Positions 1 through 7,563 of a stretch of DNA of 37,190 nucleotides are shown here, in pieces. A model generated the notes under the pieces. That model had not been told where the DNA came from. It made no database searches and was given only the letters and a program-made list of their open reading frames with translations. Positions within the stretch are counted from its first letter, which is position 1; each line of letters starts with the position of its first letter. This stretch comes from an uncultured Ruminococcus sp. (GTDB taxonomy: Bacteria > Bacillota > Clostridia > Oscillospirales > Acutalibacteraceae). The DNA lies in contig CACZYP010000017.1 of the NCBI GenBank assembly GCA_902785425.1, positions 1 to 37,190 of the forward strand, given 5' to 3'. The position numbers and the translations under genes were made by a program.

Positions 1-118
1 GACGCCGATCGAATACCGACGTCAGTATGTTGCTTAAAACTCAATATTCTGCCTTAGGAGGCTTCTTTGTACTGTCCGTACAATTTGGGGCGGTTCACAG
101 TTACGACAGGCGAGGTTT

Positions 119-1858
119 TTAAAAGTCTTCTTCTTCGTATTCGTCCTCCTCCTCGATGTAGTCAAGGATCCGGGGAGTATCGGATTGATTTTTTTCTTCT
201 TCTTCACGAAGCTTTCGTTCTTCTTTCATACGCTTCTTTTTCTCGTACATAAGACGGTCTGCTTCCATCTCGGTACTTTCAAGCGATTCAACTTTCGGAT
301 CGTGCTGCGCATATCCGTAAGCTATTTCAAGATCGACAGGGGGTGTTTCAAAGTTGTTGTATTCTTCGATACGCTCCTCCATTCGGGTGATAGCATTTTC
401 AACGTCGCCCGTGTTTACGTTTTCCGCAACGACAATAAATTCGTCGCCGCCGGTACGGTAGCTTGTGCCGATATCAAGAAAACTGTTGCGTATGATCTTT
501 GCTGCCGAAATGATATGATAGTCGCCTGCCGCATGACCGTATACGTCATTTACAGTTTTCAGCAGGTTGATATCAAGCTGGACAATAACACATTCGGAGT
601 GGTTCTGAATGACTTCCTCTTCTTTATTCTGGAAAGCTGCTCTGTTGGGAAGATTGGTCAGAGCGTCGGTGTAAGCCATCTTCTGCATGATCTTTGCGTG
701 ACCCTGTTCAACTGCCAGGTTGGAAAGCTCATGTATCAGATGAACACCCATGATGATCGTGAACGCCATTACGCCGATCTTTGTGAAAAGGCTTGCGTCG
801 TAGTGTAGCTCGCTAAAGAAGCGGAAACGGATTATATCCATAATTACGCCGATAATGGCAGGAGTGATGCTCAGAACTATTGTTCTCAGTAATTTCGGAT
901 CAGTTGTTTTCTTGACCTTTGATCTTACCATCAGATAAACAGCAACAAAGATCGAGAAAATAACGCTGAGATGATAGTACGTCAGCATTGTGCGTATATC
1001 GCAGACACCAAGCAGTGAAAGCAGTATCGTAGCCACAAAGTTTGCATAGGTGATGACTCGAAGAACGAGAAGGAACTTTGAGTCACGCTGATTCGTTGCG
1101 CTTGCTATAAATGAAATGGGCGGATATGAAATGAATATCAGGCAGGTGTAGTGGATAAATCGTACTACCTCGGGGTGCTGAGTATACATCTGCAGTATCA
1201 TCGTTTCATTCATCGACCATATTCCGACGATAAACGCAAATGCTCCGAGTGACACAAAATTGATATTGTTTTCGCCCGATGAGATCAGCAGCGTAAAACC
1301 TATGATCAGCATAAGCAGACCGTAAAGTGCGATCACTACGCACAATGAAAAGCTCGGCAGACCTCTGTGATACATATCCGACTGGAACTGCGCTGCATCT
1401 TCAATAACAGCAAACTGGAGCATAGCGCTGCCGTCATAAACAGGATGAAGCTTCAGCGTGATCGACGGTGCGTCGTCGCGGATAGGTATCATGTGGACAT
1501 ACATGCCGTAGGAAGCGCCTATGAGCCTTTTCTGAACAGGCTCATATACATATGTCGTTTCGCCGTTTATCTCGGCACGGAATGTCGTATGCGTGCTTTT
1601 AAAGCACAGCCTCTTTTTATAGTGGTAAATATCCGTAAGGTCATGCGTAATGGTGATGTCGCCTTCCGGGAGATCGTCAAGTGAAACCACCTGCCCGTCG
1701 GGGGTAGTCCAACCATCGGTCACATCGACCACTTCCGTATTATAGTTTGACACCTGAGCACGGCATGTGATCGATACAATAAGGGAACACAAAAGAAACA
1801 CAATCAAAGGCATTATATCGCTGAGGATACTATTCTTGTTTTCTTTTAACTGTTTCAT
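119..1858 (-). CDS. Membrane-bound GGDEF protein (probable diguanylate cyclase) with a 7-TM sensor module
   Basis: Predicted 579-residue membrane protein. An N-terminal hydrophobic segment (about residues 12-32) is followed by an extracytoplasmic region of about 135 residues, seven hydrophobic helices (about 170-390) and a cytoplasmic GGDEF domain. This is the 7TMR-DISM layout of sensors that bind a ligand outside and signal inside. The catalytic motif TGGDEF is intact at about residues 469-474, so it could make cyclic di-GMP. The product-inhibition site (RxxD ahead of GGDEF) is missing: LDIG stands at those positions. The C-terminus is a strongly charged tail, KKKRMKEERK followed by a Glu/Asp-rich end. 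The ATG is preceded by AGGGGGTG. It is monocistronic, with its own promoter. The family assignment is firm; the ligand is unknown. Confidence 0.88.
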   Translation of the reverse strand: MKQLKENKNSILSDIMPLIVFLLCSLIVSITCRAQVSNYNTEVVDVTDGWTTPDGQVVSLDDLPEGDITITHDLTDIYHYKKRLCFKSTHTTFRAEINGETTYVYEPVQKRLIGASYGMYVHMIPIRDDAPSITLKLHPVYDGSAMLQFAVIEDAAQFQSDMYHRGLPSFSLCVVIALYGLLMLIIGFTLLISSGENNINFVSLGAFAFIVGIWSMNETMILQMYTQHPEVVRFIHYTCLIFISYPPISFIASATNQRDSKFLLVLRVITYANFVATILLSLLGVCDIRTMLTYYHLSVIFSIFVAVYLMVRSKVKKTTDPKLLRTIVLSITPAIIGVIMDIIRFRFFSELHYDASLFTKIGVMAFTIIMGVHLIHELSNLAVEQGHAKIMQKMAYTDALTNLPNRAAFQNKEEEVIQNHSECVIVQLDINLLKTVNDVYGHAAGDYHIISAAKIIRNSFLDIGTSYRTGGDEFIVVAENVNTGDVENAITRMEERIEEYNNFETPPVDLEIAYGYAQHDPKVESLESTEMEADRLMYEKKKRMKEERKLREEEEKNQSDTPRILDYIEEEDEYEEEDF

Positions 1859-1939
1859 ATTTCACCCCCTATTGGCAAAATAATTATTCAAAAAAACGAA
1901 ATATAAATCTCGTTAAAATTCGTATCATATCAATTATAA

Positions 1940-1968
1940 ATTATATCACTTTCCGACAGATAATTCAA
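1940..1968 (-). promoter_or_regulatory. Sigma-A-type promoter of the GGDEF gene
   Basis: On the minus strand, TTGAAT (1968-1963), a 17-bp spacer and a perfect TATAAT (1945-1940). It lies about 80 bp upstream of the ATG at 1858. No operator is evident. Confidence 0.7.
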
Positions 1969-2051
1969 TAAAAAATCTGTTACAATATGATTATTTTTTT
2001 GCAAATCACCTAAGCATGTTATGAGAGTGTGAAAGGAAAGGCGGCTTATCA

Positions 2052-2292
2052 AATGGAAAATTGAAAATTGAAAATGGATAATTGCGGTCAGCCTCGCTGC
2101 GCTCGGCTTTTTTTATAATTGTCAATTGTCAATTAATGAGTCGCTCCGCTCCTGATTTTTAATTTGTTTATTCAGACTTGATAGTTATCTCATGGCTGCG
2201 AATTAAAGTATGAATTTTGGATAGCTACTAAAAATCCAACTCGCCGCAGGCGAGTTCCGCAATTTTCCATTTTCCATATTCAATTTTCCATT
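2052..2292. repeat. Hairpin-capped intergenic repeat, copy 1
   Basis: The intergenic stretch 1859-2323 holds the GGDEF promoter, this repeat and the pyr terminator; I see no gene. The repeat is bordered by short tandem motifs (TTGAAAA/TTGTCAA/TTTTCCA types). It contains a GGAGTCGC-type element near one end (GAGTCGCTCCGCTC) and, near the other, the hairpin AACTCGCC-GCAG-GCGAGTT. The same plan recurs at 13.8 kb and, inverted, at 23.4 kb. A further palindrome (GCCTCGCTGCGCTCGGC) is specific to this copy. Confidence 0.75.
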
Positions 2293-2323
2293 AAAAAAAG
2301 CCCGCCCGTTAGGGCGGATTTTT
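2293..2323 (-). terminator. Intrinsic terminator of the pyr operon
   Basis: Stem CCGCCC/GGGCGG (2302-2307 with 2312-2317), four-base loop, followed on the minus strand by seven Ts (2299-2293). It starts directly after the pyrI stop codon at 2324. Confidence 0.9.
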
Positions 2324-2740
2324 TTACTTCGCTTTGCTCTCGCAGTAGATGCAGCGGTAGATACGGTTTTCTCTGTCGGTGAGCTTGAAGATGTGAACAA
2401 GCTCCTGCTCGTCCTGCGAAATGCAGCGGGGATTCTTGCACTTGATAACGTCTACAAGCTTTTCGGGAAGCTCGGGGTGGAACTTCTTTACTATCTCGCC
2501 GTTTTTGATAACGTTTACCGAAACGCCGGGATCAAGGTATCCGAGAACATCAACATCAATGTCGATAGGTCTGTCGATCTTGATGATGTCTTTTTTGCCG
2601 TTTTTCGAGCTGGGTGCATTCTTGATGATAGCAACAGAGCATGTGAGTTTGTCAAGATTGAGGTATTTGTAAAGCACCATGCTCATTCCCGAAGTGATGT
2701 GATCGATAACGATACCGTCGGTAATGGAGTCTATTATCAT
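2324..2740 (-). CDS. pyrI: Aspartate carbamoyltransferase regulatory chain
   Basis: 138 residues, close to the usual length for a free PyrI chain. In enterobacterial aspartate transcarbamoylase this chain binds CTP/ATP/UTP and transmits allosteric control to PyrB. The N-terminal half is the ferredoxin-like nucleotide-binding domain. The C-terminal half carries the four zinc-ligand cysteines as CKNPRC (C-x4-C) and CIYC (C-x2-C), which join it to the catalytic chain. Its ATG abuts the pyrB stop codon (TAAATG, no gap), suggesting coupled translation and matched amounts. It is the last gene of the operon, next to the terminator. A separate PyrI in a Firmicute points to allosteric end-product control of the pathway. 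Confidence 0.95.
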   Translation of the reverse strand: MIIDSITDGIVIDHITSGMSMVLYKYLNLDKLTCSVAIIKNAPSSKNGKKDIIKIDRPIDIDVDVLGYLDPGVSVNVIKNGEIVKKFHPELPEKLVDVIKCKNPRCISQDEQELVHIFKLTDRENRIYRCIYCESKAK

Positions 2741-3655
2741 TTATTCCACCTCCAGAAGCTTGAGAATGAGCGCCATTCTCATGTATTTGCCGTTGAGTAC
2801 CTGCTTGAAGTAGCAGGCTCTCGGGTCTTTATCCACCGCTACCGATATCTCGTTTACTCTCGGAAGCGGATGCATGATGCAGAGATCTTCTTTCGCATCA
2901 ATGAGCTTGTCGGGGGAGAGAATGTAGCTGTCTTTGAGTCTGATATAATCCTGCTCGTTGAAGAAACGCTCCTTCTGAACACGGGTCATATAGAGGATAT
3001 CGAGCTTGGGCATAGCCTCAAGCAGATCGGTAGTCTCTTCATACGGGATATTGTTCTTGATAAGAACATTGTTCGTTACATAGTCGGGAAGCTTTAACTC
3101 ATCCGGCGAGATGAGAACGAACTTGATGCCTGCATAGCGTGAAAGCGCATTGATGAGCGAGTGGACCGTTCTGCCGAATTTCAGGTCGCCGCAAAGACCG
3201 ACCGTAAGATCTTCAAATCCGCCTTTTTCACGGTAGATCGTGAGAAGATCGGCAAGCGTCTGTGTGGGGTGGTTGTGACCGCCGTCGCCTGCGTTTATGA
3301 TCGGCACGCCGCTTACCATTGAAGCGACCATCGGAGCGCCCTCCTTCGGGTGACGCATTGCGATGATGTCGGCATAGCACGAAACTACTTTGATCGTATC
3401 GGACACGCTTTCGCCCTTAGCCGTTGAAGAGCTGCTGCTCTCGGAGAAACCGAGAACGCTGCCTCCAAGCTCGTACATAGCAGCTTCAAAGCTCAGTCTC
3501 GTTCTTGTGGAAGGCTCAAAAAAGAGCGTTGCAAGCTTCTTTCTGCGGCATTTCTCGGCATATTTGTCGGGGTCATCAATAATGTCGCAGGCTGTGCTGA
3601 TGAGAGAGTCTATCTCGTCTGTGGAAAGATCGAGAATGTCGAGCAAGTGTCTCAT
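2741..3655 (-). CDS. pyrB: Aspartate carbamoyltransferase catalytic chain
   Basis: 304 residues, full length. Condenses carbamoyl phosphate with aspartate to N-carbamoylaspartate, the committed step of pyrimidine synthesis. The carbamoyl-phosphate loop FFEPSTRTR is at residues 46-53, the mobile-loop lysine at about K80 (STAKGES), HPTQTLADL begins at 129 and HPLPRVNEI lies near 262. Its start overlaps the pyrE stop by four bases (ATGA). With pyrI directly behind it, the protein probably forms the dodecameric regulated enzyme rather than the unregulated trimer found in Bacillus. Confidence 0.97.
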   Translation of the reverse strand: MRHLLDILDLSTDEIDSLISTACDIIDDPDKYAEKCRRKKLATLFFEPSTRTRLSFEAAMYELGGSVLGFSESSSSSTAKGESVSDTIKVVSCYADIIAMRHPKEGAPMVASMVSGVPIINAGDGGHNHPTQTLADLLTIYREKGGFEDLTVGLCGDLKFGRTVHSLINALSRYAGIKFVLISPDELKLPDYVTNNVLIKNNIPYEETTDLLEAMPKLDILYMTRVQKERFFNEQDYIRLKDSYILSPDKLIDAKEDLCIMHPLPRVNEISVAVDKDPRACYFKQVLNGKYMRMALILKLLEVE

Positions 3656-4290
3656 GCGTTTGCTCCTATCCAGCTTTCATCGGAGGGGTTGTTTCTGAAG
3701 CGAATAAGCTTTTCTTTATCTTCGGGTCTGATGTAGCCCTGCTCTGCTGCAACCTCAGCGATAACGTCAAGGTTTGTAAGGCTTACGTTCTTGACGTTTG
3801 CTGCTGCAAGACGGTCGATGCCCTTCTGCATGCCGTATGTGAAGATGCTTACGATTCCGAGAACTTCTGCGCCTGCGTCACGAAGAGCGTTTACTACCTC
3901 GATAACGCTGCCGCCTGTGGAGATAAGATCCTCAACAACTACGACCTTCTGACCCTTTTCGAGCTTGCCCTCGATCTGGTTTCCTCTGCCGTGATCCTTA
4001 GCGCCCGAACGAACGTAGCCCATAGGAAGATTGAGGATAGTAGCTGTCATAGCAGCGTGAGCGATACCTGCCGTGGAAGTACCCATGAGGATCTCGGCGT
4101 CGGGGTAGTTCTCCTCAACTGCTCTTGCAAGAGCGTTCTCAACGTCGTCTCTTACACGGGGGGAAGAGAGTGTGAGTCTGTTGTCGCAGTAAATGGGGCT
4201 TTTGATGCCGCTTGCCCATGTGAACGGCTCCTGCGGTCTTAAAAATACTGCGTTTATTGATAATAAGTCCTTAGCGATGATCTTTTCCAT
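3652..4290 (-). CDS. pyrE: Orotate phosphoribosyltransferase
   Basis: 212 residues from the ATG at 4290, which has AAAGGAC upstream. The frame stays open further upstream, but that part lacks family similarity and a ribosome binding site. Transfers ribose-5-phosphate from PRPP to orotate to give OMP. Visible motifs are the PRPP-binding signature [13 protein letters not shown] (116-128) and the flexible catalytic loop [11 protein letters not shown] (98-108). It overlaps pyrB by four bases. It is separated from the preceding HAD gene by about 205 bp, the largest gap in the operon, and that gap holds several hairpins. Confidence 0.96.
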   Translation of the reverse strand: MEKIIAKDLLSINAVFLRPQEPFTWASGIKSPIYCDNRLTLSSPRVRDDVENALARAVEENYPDAEILMGTSTAGIAHAAMTATILNLPMGYVRSGAKDHGRGNQIEGKLEKGQKVVVVEDLISTGGSVIEVVNALRDAGAEVLGIVSIFTYGMQKGIDRLAAANVKNVSLTNLDVIAEVAAEQGYIRPEDKEKLIRFRNNPSDESWIGANA

Positions 4291-4335
4291 AATGATTATT
4301 GTCCTTTCTATACATGTTAGTTTTATTTTGCCTGA

Positions 4336-4414
4336 TGACTCGGTCGGTGCTGTTGCCGAGACGGTGGCACGCCGTAGGCGTGACGGAGGGGTTAATGCGA
4401 CAAAGCTGCTTTGT
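4336..4414 (-). other. Hairpin-rich intercistronic segment between the HAD gene and pyrE
   Basis: Three inverted repeats lie within 80 bp: CTCGG/CCGAG (4339-4343 with 4356-4360), CACGCC-GTA-GGCGTG (4368-4382) and ACAAAG-CTG-CTTTGT (4400-4414). None is followed by a T-run on the minus strand, so termination is unlikely. They could be an inserted repeat or an mRNA processing/stability element. No ORF is supported here. Confidence 0.55.
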
Positions 4415-4495
4415 TCCATTTGTTTAAATGAAAACGTTACCATAGCCATGCACTGTAATGAATTCCAAAAACATTTGCAAAGCTTCAGCGGCAAT

Positions 4496-5149
4496 TCAAG
4501 CACCCATCAAAAACTCTCCGAGAGAACCGACCGTGTCGATGATGTATTCGGCGCCGAATTCTACGGCTTCATCTCTGCTGCCGTACCCGAACAGTACGTA
4601 GGCGCATTTCATGCCTATCTCGTGTGCGCCGATGACGTCGTGTTTTCTGTCGCCGATCATAAGGCATTCGTCAAGTTTTCCGGCAGCGCCTATCTCTTCG
4701 ACTGCATATCGGAGAACGTCTGTTTTCCCGATCCTCGAACTGTCGAACGTGCTTCCTGCGATAAGATCAAAGTACTGCTCTATGTCAAAATGTTCTGCTA
4801 TCCTTTTTGCGAATACTTCGGGCTTTGATGTTGCCATGATCACTTTGCTGTCCGTTTCCGAAAGCTTTTTCAGAAGCTCCGGAATACCGTCGTACACCTC
4901 ATTTTCAAAAATGCCCTTTTCGGGGTAGTATTCTCTGTAGTACTTCACTCCGAGCGCACATTTTTTTTCGTCAAATCCGTAGAATTCTCTGAATGAGTCC
5001 GCAAGGGGAGGGCCGATAAAGGGAAGAAGAGTCTTTTTGTCCTCAACAGGGTGGCCGAGTTTTTCGAGCGCATACGCTACCGAGTTGAGTATTCCTTCTT
5101 CCGAGGCTGTAACAGTGCCGTCAAGGTCGAAAAATATGTATTTATACAT
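4496..5149 (-). CDS. HAD-superfamily phosphatase (phosphoglycolate phosphatase/nucleotidase-like) within the pyr operon
   Basis: 217 residues from the ATG at 5149; a TTG at 5155 is also in frame, but the ATG two bases after the pyrF stop is the better choice. All HAD motifs are present: motif I FFDLDGT with nucleophile D8 and acid/base D10, motif II ATSKPE, and motif [11 protein letters not shown] with acidic residues. A helical cap of about 65 residues lies between motifs I and II, as in the Gph/YjjG group. It belongs to the operon by position (two bases after pyrF). A role in dephosphorylating a pyrimidine nucleotide or clearing a side product is inference; substrate cannot be read from sequence. 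Confidence 0.88.
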   Translation of the reverse strand: MYKYIFFDLDGTVTASEEGILNSVAYALEKLGHPVEDKKTLLPFIGPPLADSFREFYGFDEKKCALGVKYYREYYPEKGIFENEVYDGIPELLKKLSETDSKVIMATSKPEVFAKRIAEHFDIEQYFDLIAGSTFDSSRIGKTDVLRYAVEEIGAAGKLDECLMIGDRKHDVIGAHEIGMKCAYVLFGYGSRDEAVEFGAEYIIDTVGSLGEFLMGA

Positions 5150-5151
5150 TA

Positions 5152-5850
5152 TCAACCTACGAACTCAGCTACGCAGCGTCTGTAAGCTGCAACGGGATCG
5201 TCTGCCTGTGTGATCGGTCTGCCTACTACGATGTAGTCCGAGCCGATCTCTTTAGCCTGTGCAGGCGTCATAACACGTACCTGATCGCCTACTTCGCCGT
5301 CTGCAAAGCGAACGCCCGGAGTAACTGTAACAAAGCTGTTGCCGCAGATCTCGTGAACTTTCTTAGCCTCAAGCGGCGAGCAAACTACGCCGTCAAGACC
5401 CGATTTCTTGGCGTTCATAGCGTAGTGCATGACTACACGGTCGATCGGGTGATCGATGAGAAGCTCGTTCTTCATGCGCTCCTCGCTTGTGGATGTGAGC
5501 TGAGTTACTGCGATGAGAATGGGGCGTGTGCCGTCTTCTCTTGTAAGACCCTTGATAGCGCCTTCCATCATAGCGGCTGTACCTGCTGCGTGAACGTTCG
5601 TCATGTCAATATCAAGGTTTGAGAGAACCTTCATAGCTTTTGTTACCTGATTCGGGATATCGTGGAGCTTCAAGTCGAGGAATATCTTGTGGCCTCTCTT
5701 CTTGATCTCTCTTACGATTGCGGGACCCTCAGCGTAGAAAAGCTCCATGCCGATCTTAACGAAAGGCTTTTCATCCTTGAATTTGTCGAGGAATGCAAAA
5801 ACCTCCTCGGTGCTGTTGAAATCGCAAGCAATAATAACGTCCTTACCCAT
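5152..5850 (-). CDS. pyrF: Orotidine 5'-phosphate decarboxylase
   Basis: 232 residues, type 1 family. Decarboxylates OMP to UMP, the last step of the pathway. The catalytic signature DLKLHDIP gives D59, K61 and D64, and the phosphate-binding loop appears near the C-terminus as VVGRPIT. The start codon overlaps the pyrD stop by one base (TAATG) and is preceded by AGGAGGT. The order pyrK-pyrD-pyrF follows many clostridial pyr clusters. Confidence 0.97.
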   Translation of the reverse strand: MGKDVIIACDFNSTEEVFAFLDKFKDEKPFVKIGMELFYAEGPAIVREIKKRGHKIFLDLKLHDIPNQVTKAMKVLSNLDIDMTNVHAAGTAAMMEGAIKGLTREDGTRPILIAVTQLTSTSEERMKNELLIDHPIDRVVMHYAMNAKKSGLDGVVCSPLEAKKVHEICGNSFVTVTPGVRFADGEVGDQVRVMTPAQAKEIGSDYIVVGRPITQADDPVAAYRRCVAEFVG

Positions 5851-6761
5851 TAGTGACTACCTCCTATGATATCTGTAAGATTTTCAATGCCGTACTGTTC
5901 CATGACAGCAGGCAGATCTTTGATTATGTTGGGGCATGCGCATGGATCTACAAGATTTGCAGCGCCTACCTGTACTGCCGTTGCTCCTGCGAGCATCATC
6001 TCTATAACGTCACGGGCTGTAGCTACGCCGCCCATGCCGATTATCGGGATATTAACAGCTTCGTAAACCTGATATACCATTCTTACCGCAACAGGGAAGA
6101 TGGCAGGACCCGAAAAACCGCCCATCTTGTTGGCGATAACGGGCTTTCTCGTTCTGAGGTCTATCCTCATGCCGAGCAGTGTATTTATAAGCGAGATGCC
6201 GTCTGCGCCGGCTTCTTCGCACGCCTTGGCGATAGAAACGATATCTGTAACGTTCGGGCTGAGCTTTATGTATACGGGCTTTTTCGTAACAGCCTTTACA
6301 GCCTTGGTTACGGCAGCCGCAGATTCCGGCGTTGTGCCGAAGCTCATGCCGCCGTTGTGAACGTTCGGGCAGCTTACGTTTACTTCAAGAATTCCTACCT
6401 GCTCCTGAGCGTCCATCTTTTCGCATGTGTATGCGTAATCGTCTATCGAAAATCCGCTGACATTCGCAATAATAGGTTTTTTGTAGACCTTTGCAAGCTT
6501 CGGAAGCTCCTCCGAGATCACTTTGTCAACGCCTGGGTTCTGAAGACCTACCGAGTTTATCATGCCAACCGAACACTCGGCGATTCTCGGAGTGGGGTTG
6601 CCGAAACGGGGATCTTTTGTGGTTCCCTTGCAAGATATCGAGCCGAGTATGTTTATATCGTAAATGTCCGCAAACTCATAGCCGAAGCCGAATGTGCCGC
6701 TTGCAGGGATCACGGGGTTGTCAAGAGTAAGACCGGAGAGCGTTACCTTTGTGTTTACCAT
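5850..6761 (-). CDS. pyrD: Dihydroorotate dehydrogenase, class 1B catalytic subunit
   Basis: 303 residues from the ATG at 6761, which follows AAAGGAGGAGATCAT; the open frame upstream of it overlaps pyrK and is not needed. FMN enzyme oxidising dihydroorotate to orotate. The active-site base is cysteine C131 in NVSCPN, the mark of the cytosolic class 1 family; the membrane class 2 enzymes use serine. Pairing with pyrK makes it class 1B, passing electrons to NAD+ through the PyrK iron-sulfur/FAD subunit. It overlaps the pyrK stop by seven bases. Confidence 0.96.
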   Translation of the reverse strand: MVNTKVTLSGLTLDNPVIPASGTFGFGYEFADIYDINILGSISCKGTTKDPRFGNPTPRIAECSVGMINSVGLQNPGVDKVISEELPKLAKVYKKPIIANVSGFSIDDYAYTCEKMDAQEQVGILEVNVSCPNVHNGGMSFGTTPESAAAVTKAVKAVTKKPVYIKLSPNVTDIVSIAKACEEAGADGISLINTLLGMRIDLRTRKPVIANKMGGFSGPAIFPVAVRMVYQVYEAVNIPIIGMGGVATARDVIEMMLAGATAVQVGAANLVDPCACPNIIKDLPAVMEQYGIENLTDIIGGSH

Positions 6762-7486
6762 ATGATCTCCTCCTTTACGAACACGGGGCCTTCCTTGCAG
6801 ACACGCTTGTTGCCCTCTTTTGTTTTGTGAGTGCAGCCCATGCATGCGCCGAAGCCGCAGCCCATACGCTCTTCAAAGCTGAACTGACCGCTCGTTTTTG
6901 CGGCTGCATCTATTGCTTTGAACATCGGCATCGGACCGCATGTGAAGAAGTATGTATAATCTACTTTATCAAAAGCATTTGTAACGAAGCCCTTTATGCC
7001 GTGTGAGCCGTCGGCTGTAGTAACGTAAACGTCTGCGCCGAGCGCTTTGAACTCGTTTTCAAAGAATACCTCGTCGGCTGTGTTGAAGCCGAGTATAACG
7101 GAGACTTTCTTGCCCTCTTTGATAAGTCTCTTGCAGAGATTGTAAAGCGGAGGAACACCCACGCCGCCGCCGATAAGCAGGGGAGAGCTGCCGCTTTTTG
7201 AAGTGTCGTAGCCGTTGCCGAGTCCTGCAAGCACGTCGAGCTTTTCGCCCTGCTTCATTGTGCTGAGTACGTCCGTGCCCTGACCGACTACTTTATAAAT
7301 GATCGTTATCGTTTTGTCGTCATAGTCGCAGATCGAGATAGGGCGGCGGAGGAAAAATCCGTCAAGCTTTATGTTGATGAACTGACCCGAAGTTTTGATA
7401 GAGCTTGTGTCGCCCTCAAGGATCATCTTGAAAACGTCCTTTGCGATCTTCTCGTTGCTTACTATGGTGTAAATGCTGTTGTTCAC
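6755..7486 (-). CDS. pyrK: Dihydroorotate dehydrogenase electron transfer subunit
   Basis: 243 residues, starting with GTG at 7486 behind AGAGGTG. Ferredoxin-reductase fold: the FAD-binding RRPIS motif is at 48-51 and the NAD-binding region follows (LLIGGGVGVPPLY). The C-terminal [2Fe-2S] ligands are C210, C215, C218 and C230 in the pattern C-x4-C-x2-C-x11-C. It carries electrons from PyrD to NAD+. A 77-bp gap with a long hairpin separates it from carB upstream. Confidence 0.95.
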   Translation of the reverse strand: MNNSIYTIVSNEKIAKDVFKMILEGDTSSIKTSGQFINIKLDGFFLRRPISICDYDDKTITIIYKVVGQGTDVLSTMKQGEKLDVLAGLGNGYDTSKSGSSPLLIGGGVGVPPLYNLCKRLIKEGKKVSVILGFNTADEVFFENEFKALGADVYVTTADGSHGIKGFVTNAFDKVDYTYFFTCGPMPMFKAIDAAAKTSGQFSFEERMGCGFGACMGCTHKTKEGNKRVCKEGPVFVKEEIIW

Positions 7487-7508
7487 GATATCACCTCTTA
7501 TTTACAGA

Positions 7509-7553
7509 TAATGGTTATGCCGCCCCGAAACTATCGAAACGGTATAACCATTA
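7509..7553 (-). other. Long intercistronic hairpin between carB and pyrK
   Basis: A 14-bp inverted repeat (7509-7522 with 7540-7553) with one mismatch encloses a 17-base loop. On the minus strand no T-run follows, and the pyrK ribosome binding site is about 15 bases downstream. A role in mRNA processing, stability or partial polarity is more likely than termination. Confidence 0.65.
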
Positions 7554-7563
7554 TTATTAGTTA

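Noticed and set aside
67-83. TTGTAC-TGTCC-GTACAA as terminator of the GGDEF gene
   Set aside because: A six-base stem is present but no T-run follows on the minus strand.
185-808. Plus-strand frame of 207 codons opposite the GGDEF gene
   Set aside because: Antisense to the conserved GGDEF domain; no ribosome binding site or family.
5150-5155. TTG at 5155 as start of the HAD phosphatase
   Set aside because: An ATG two codons later (5149) places the DLDGT motif at the usual distance from the N-terminus.
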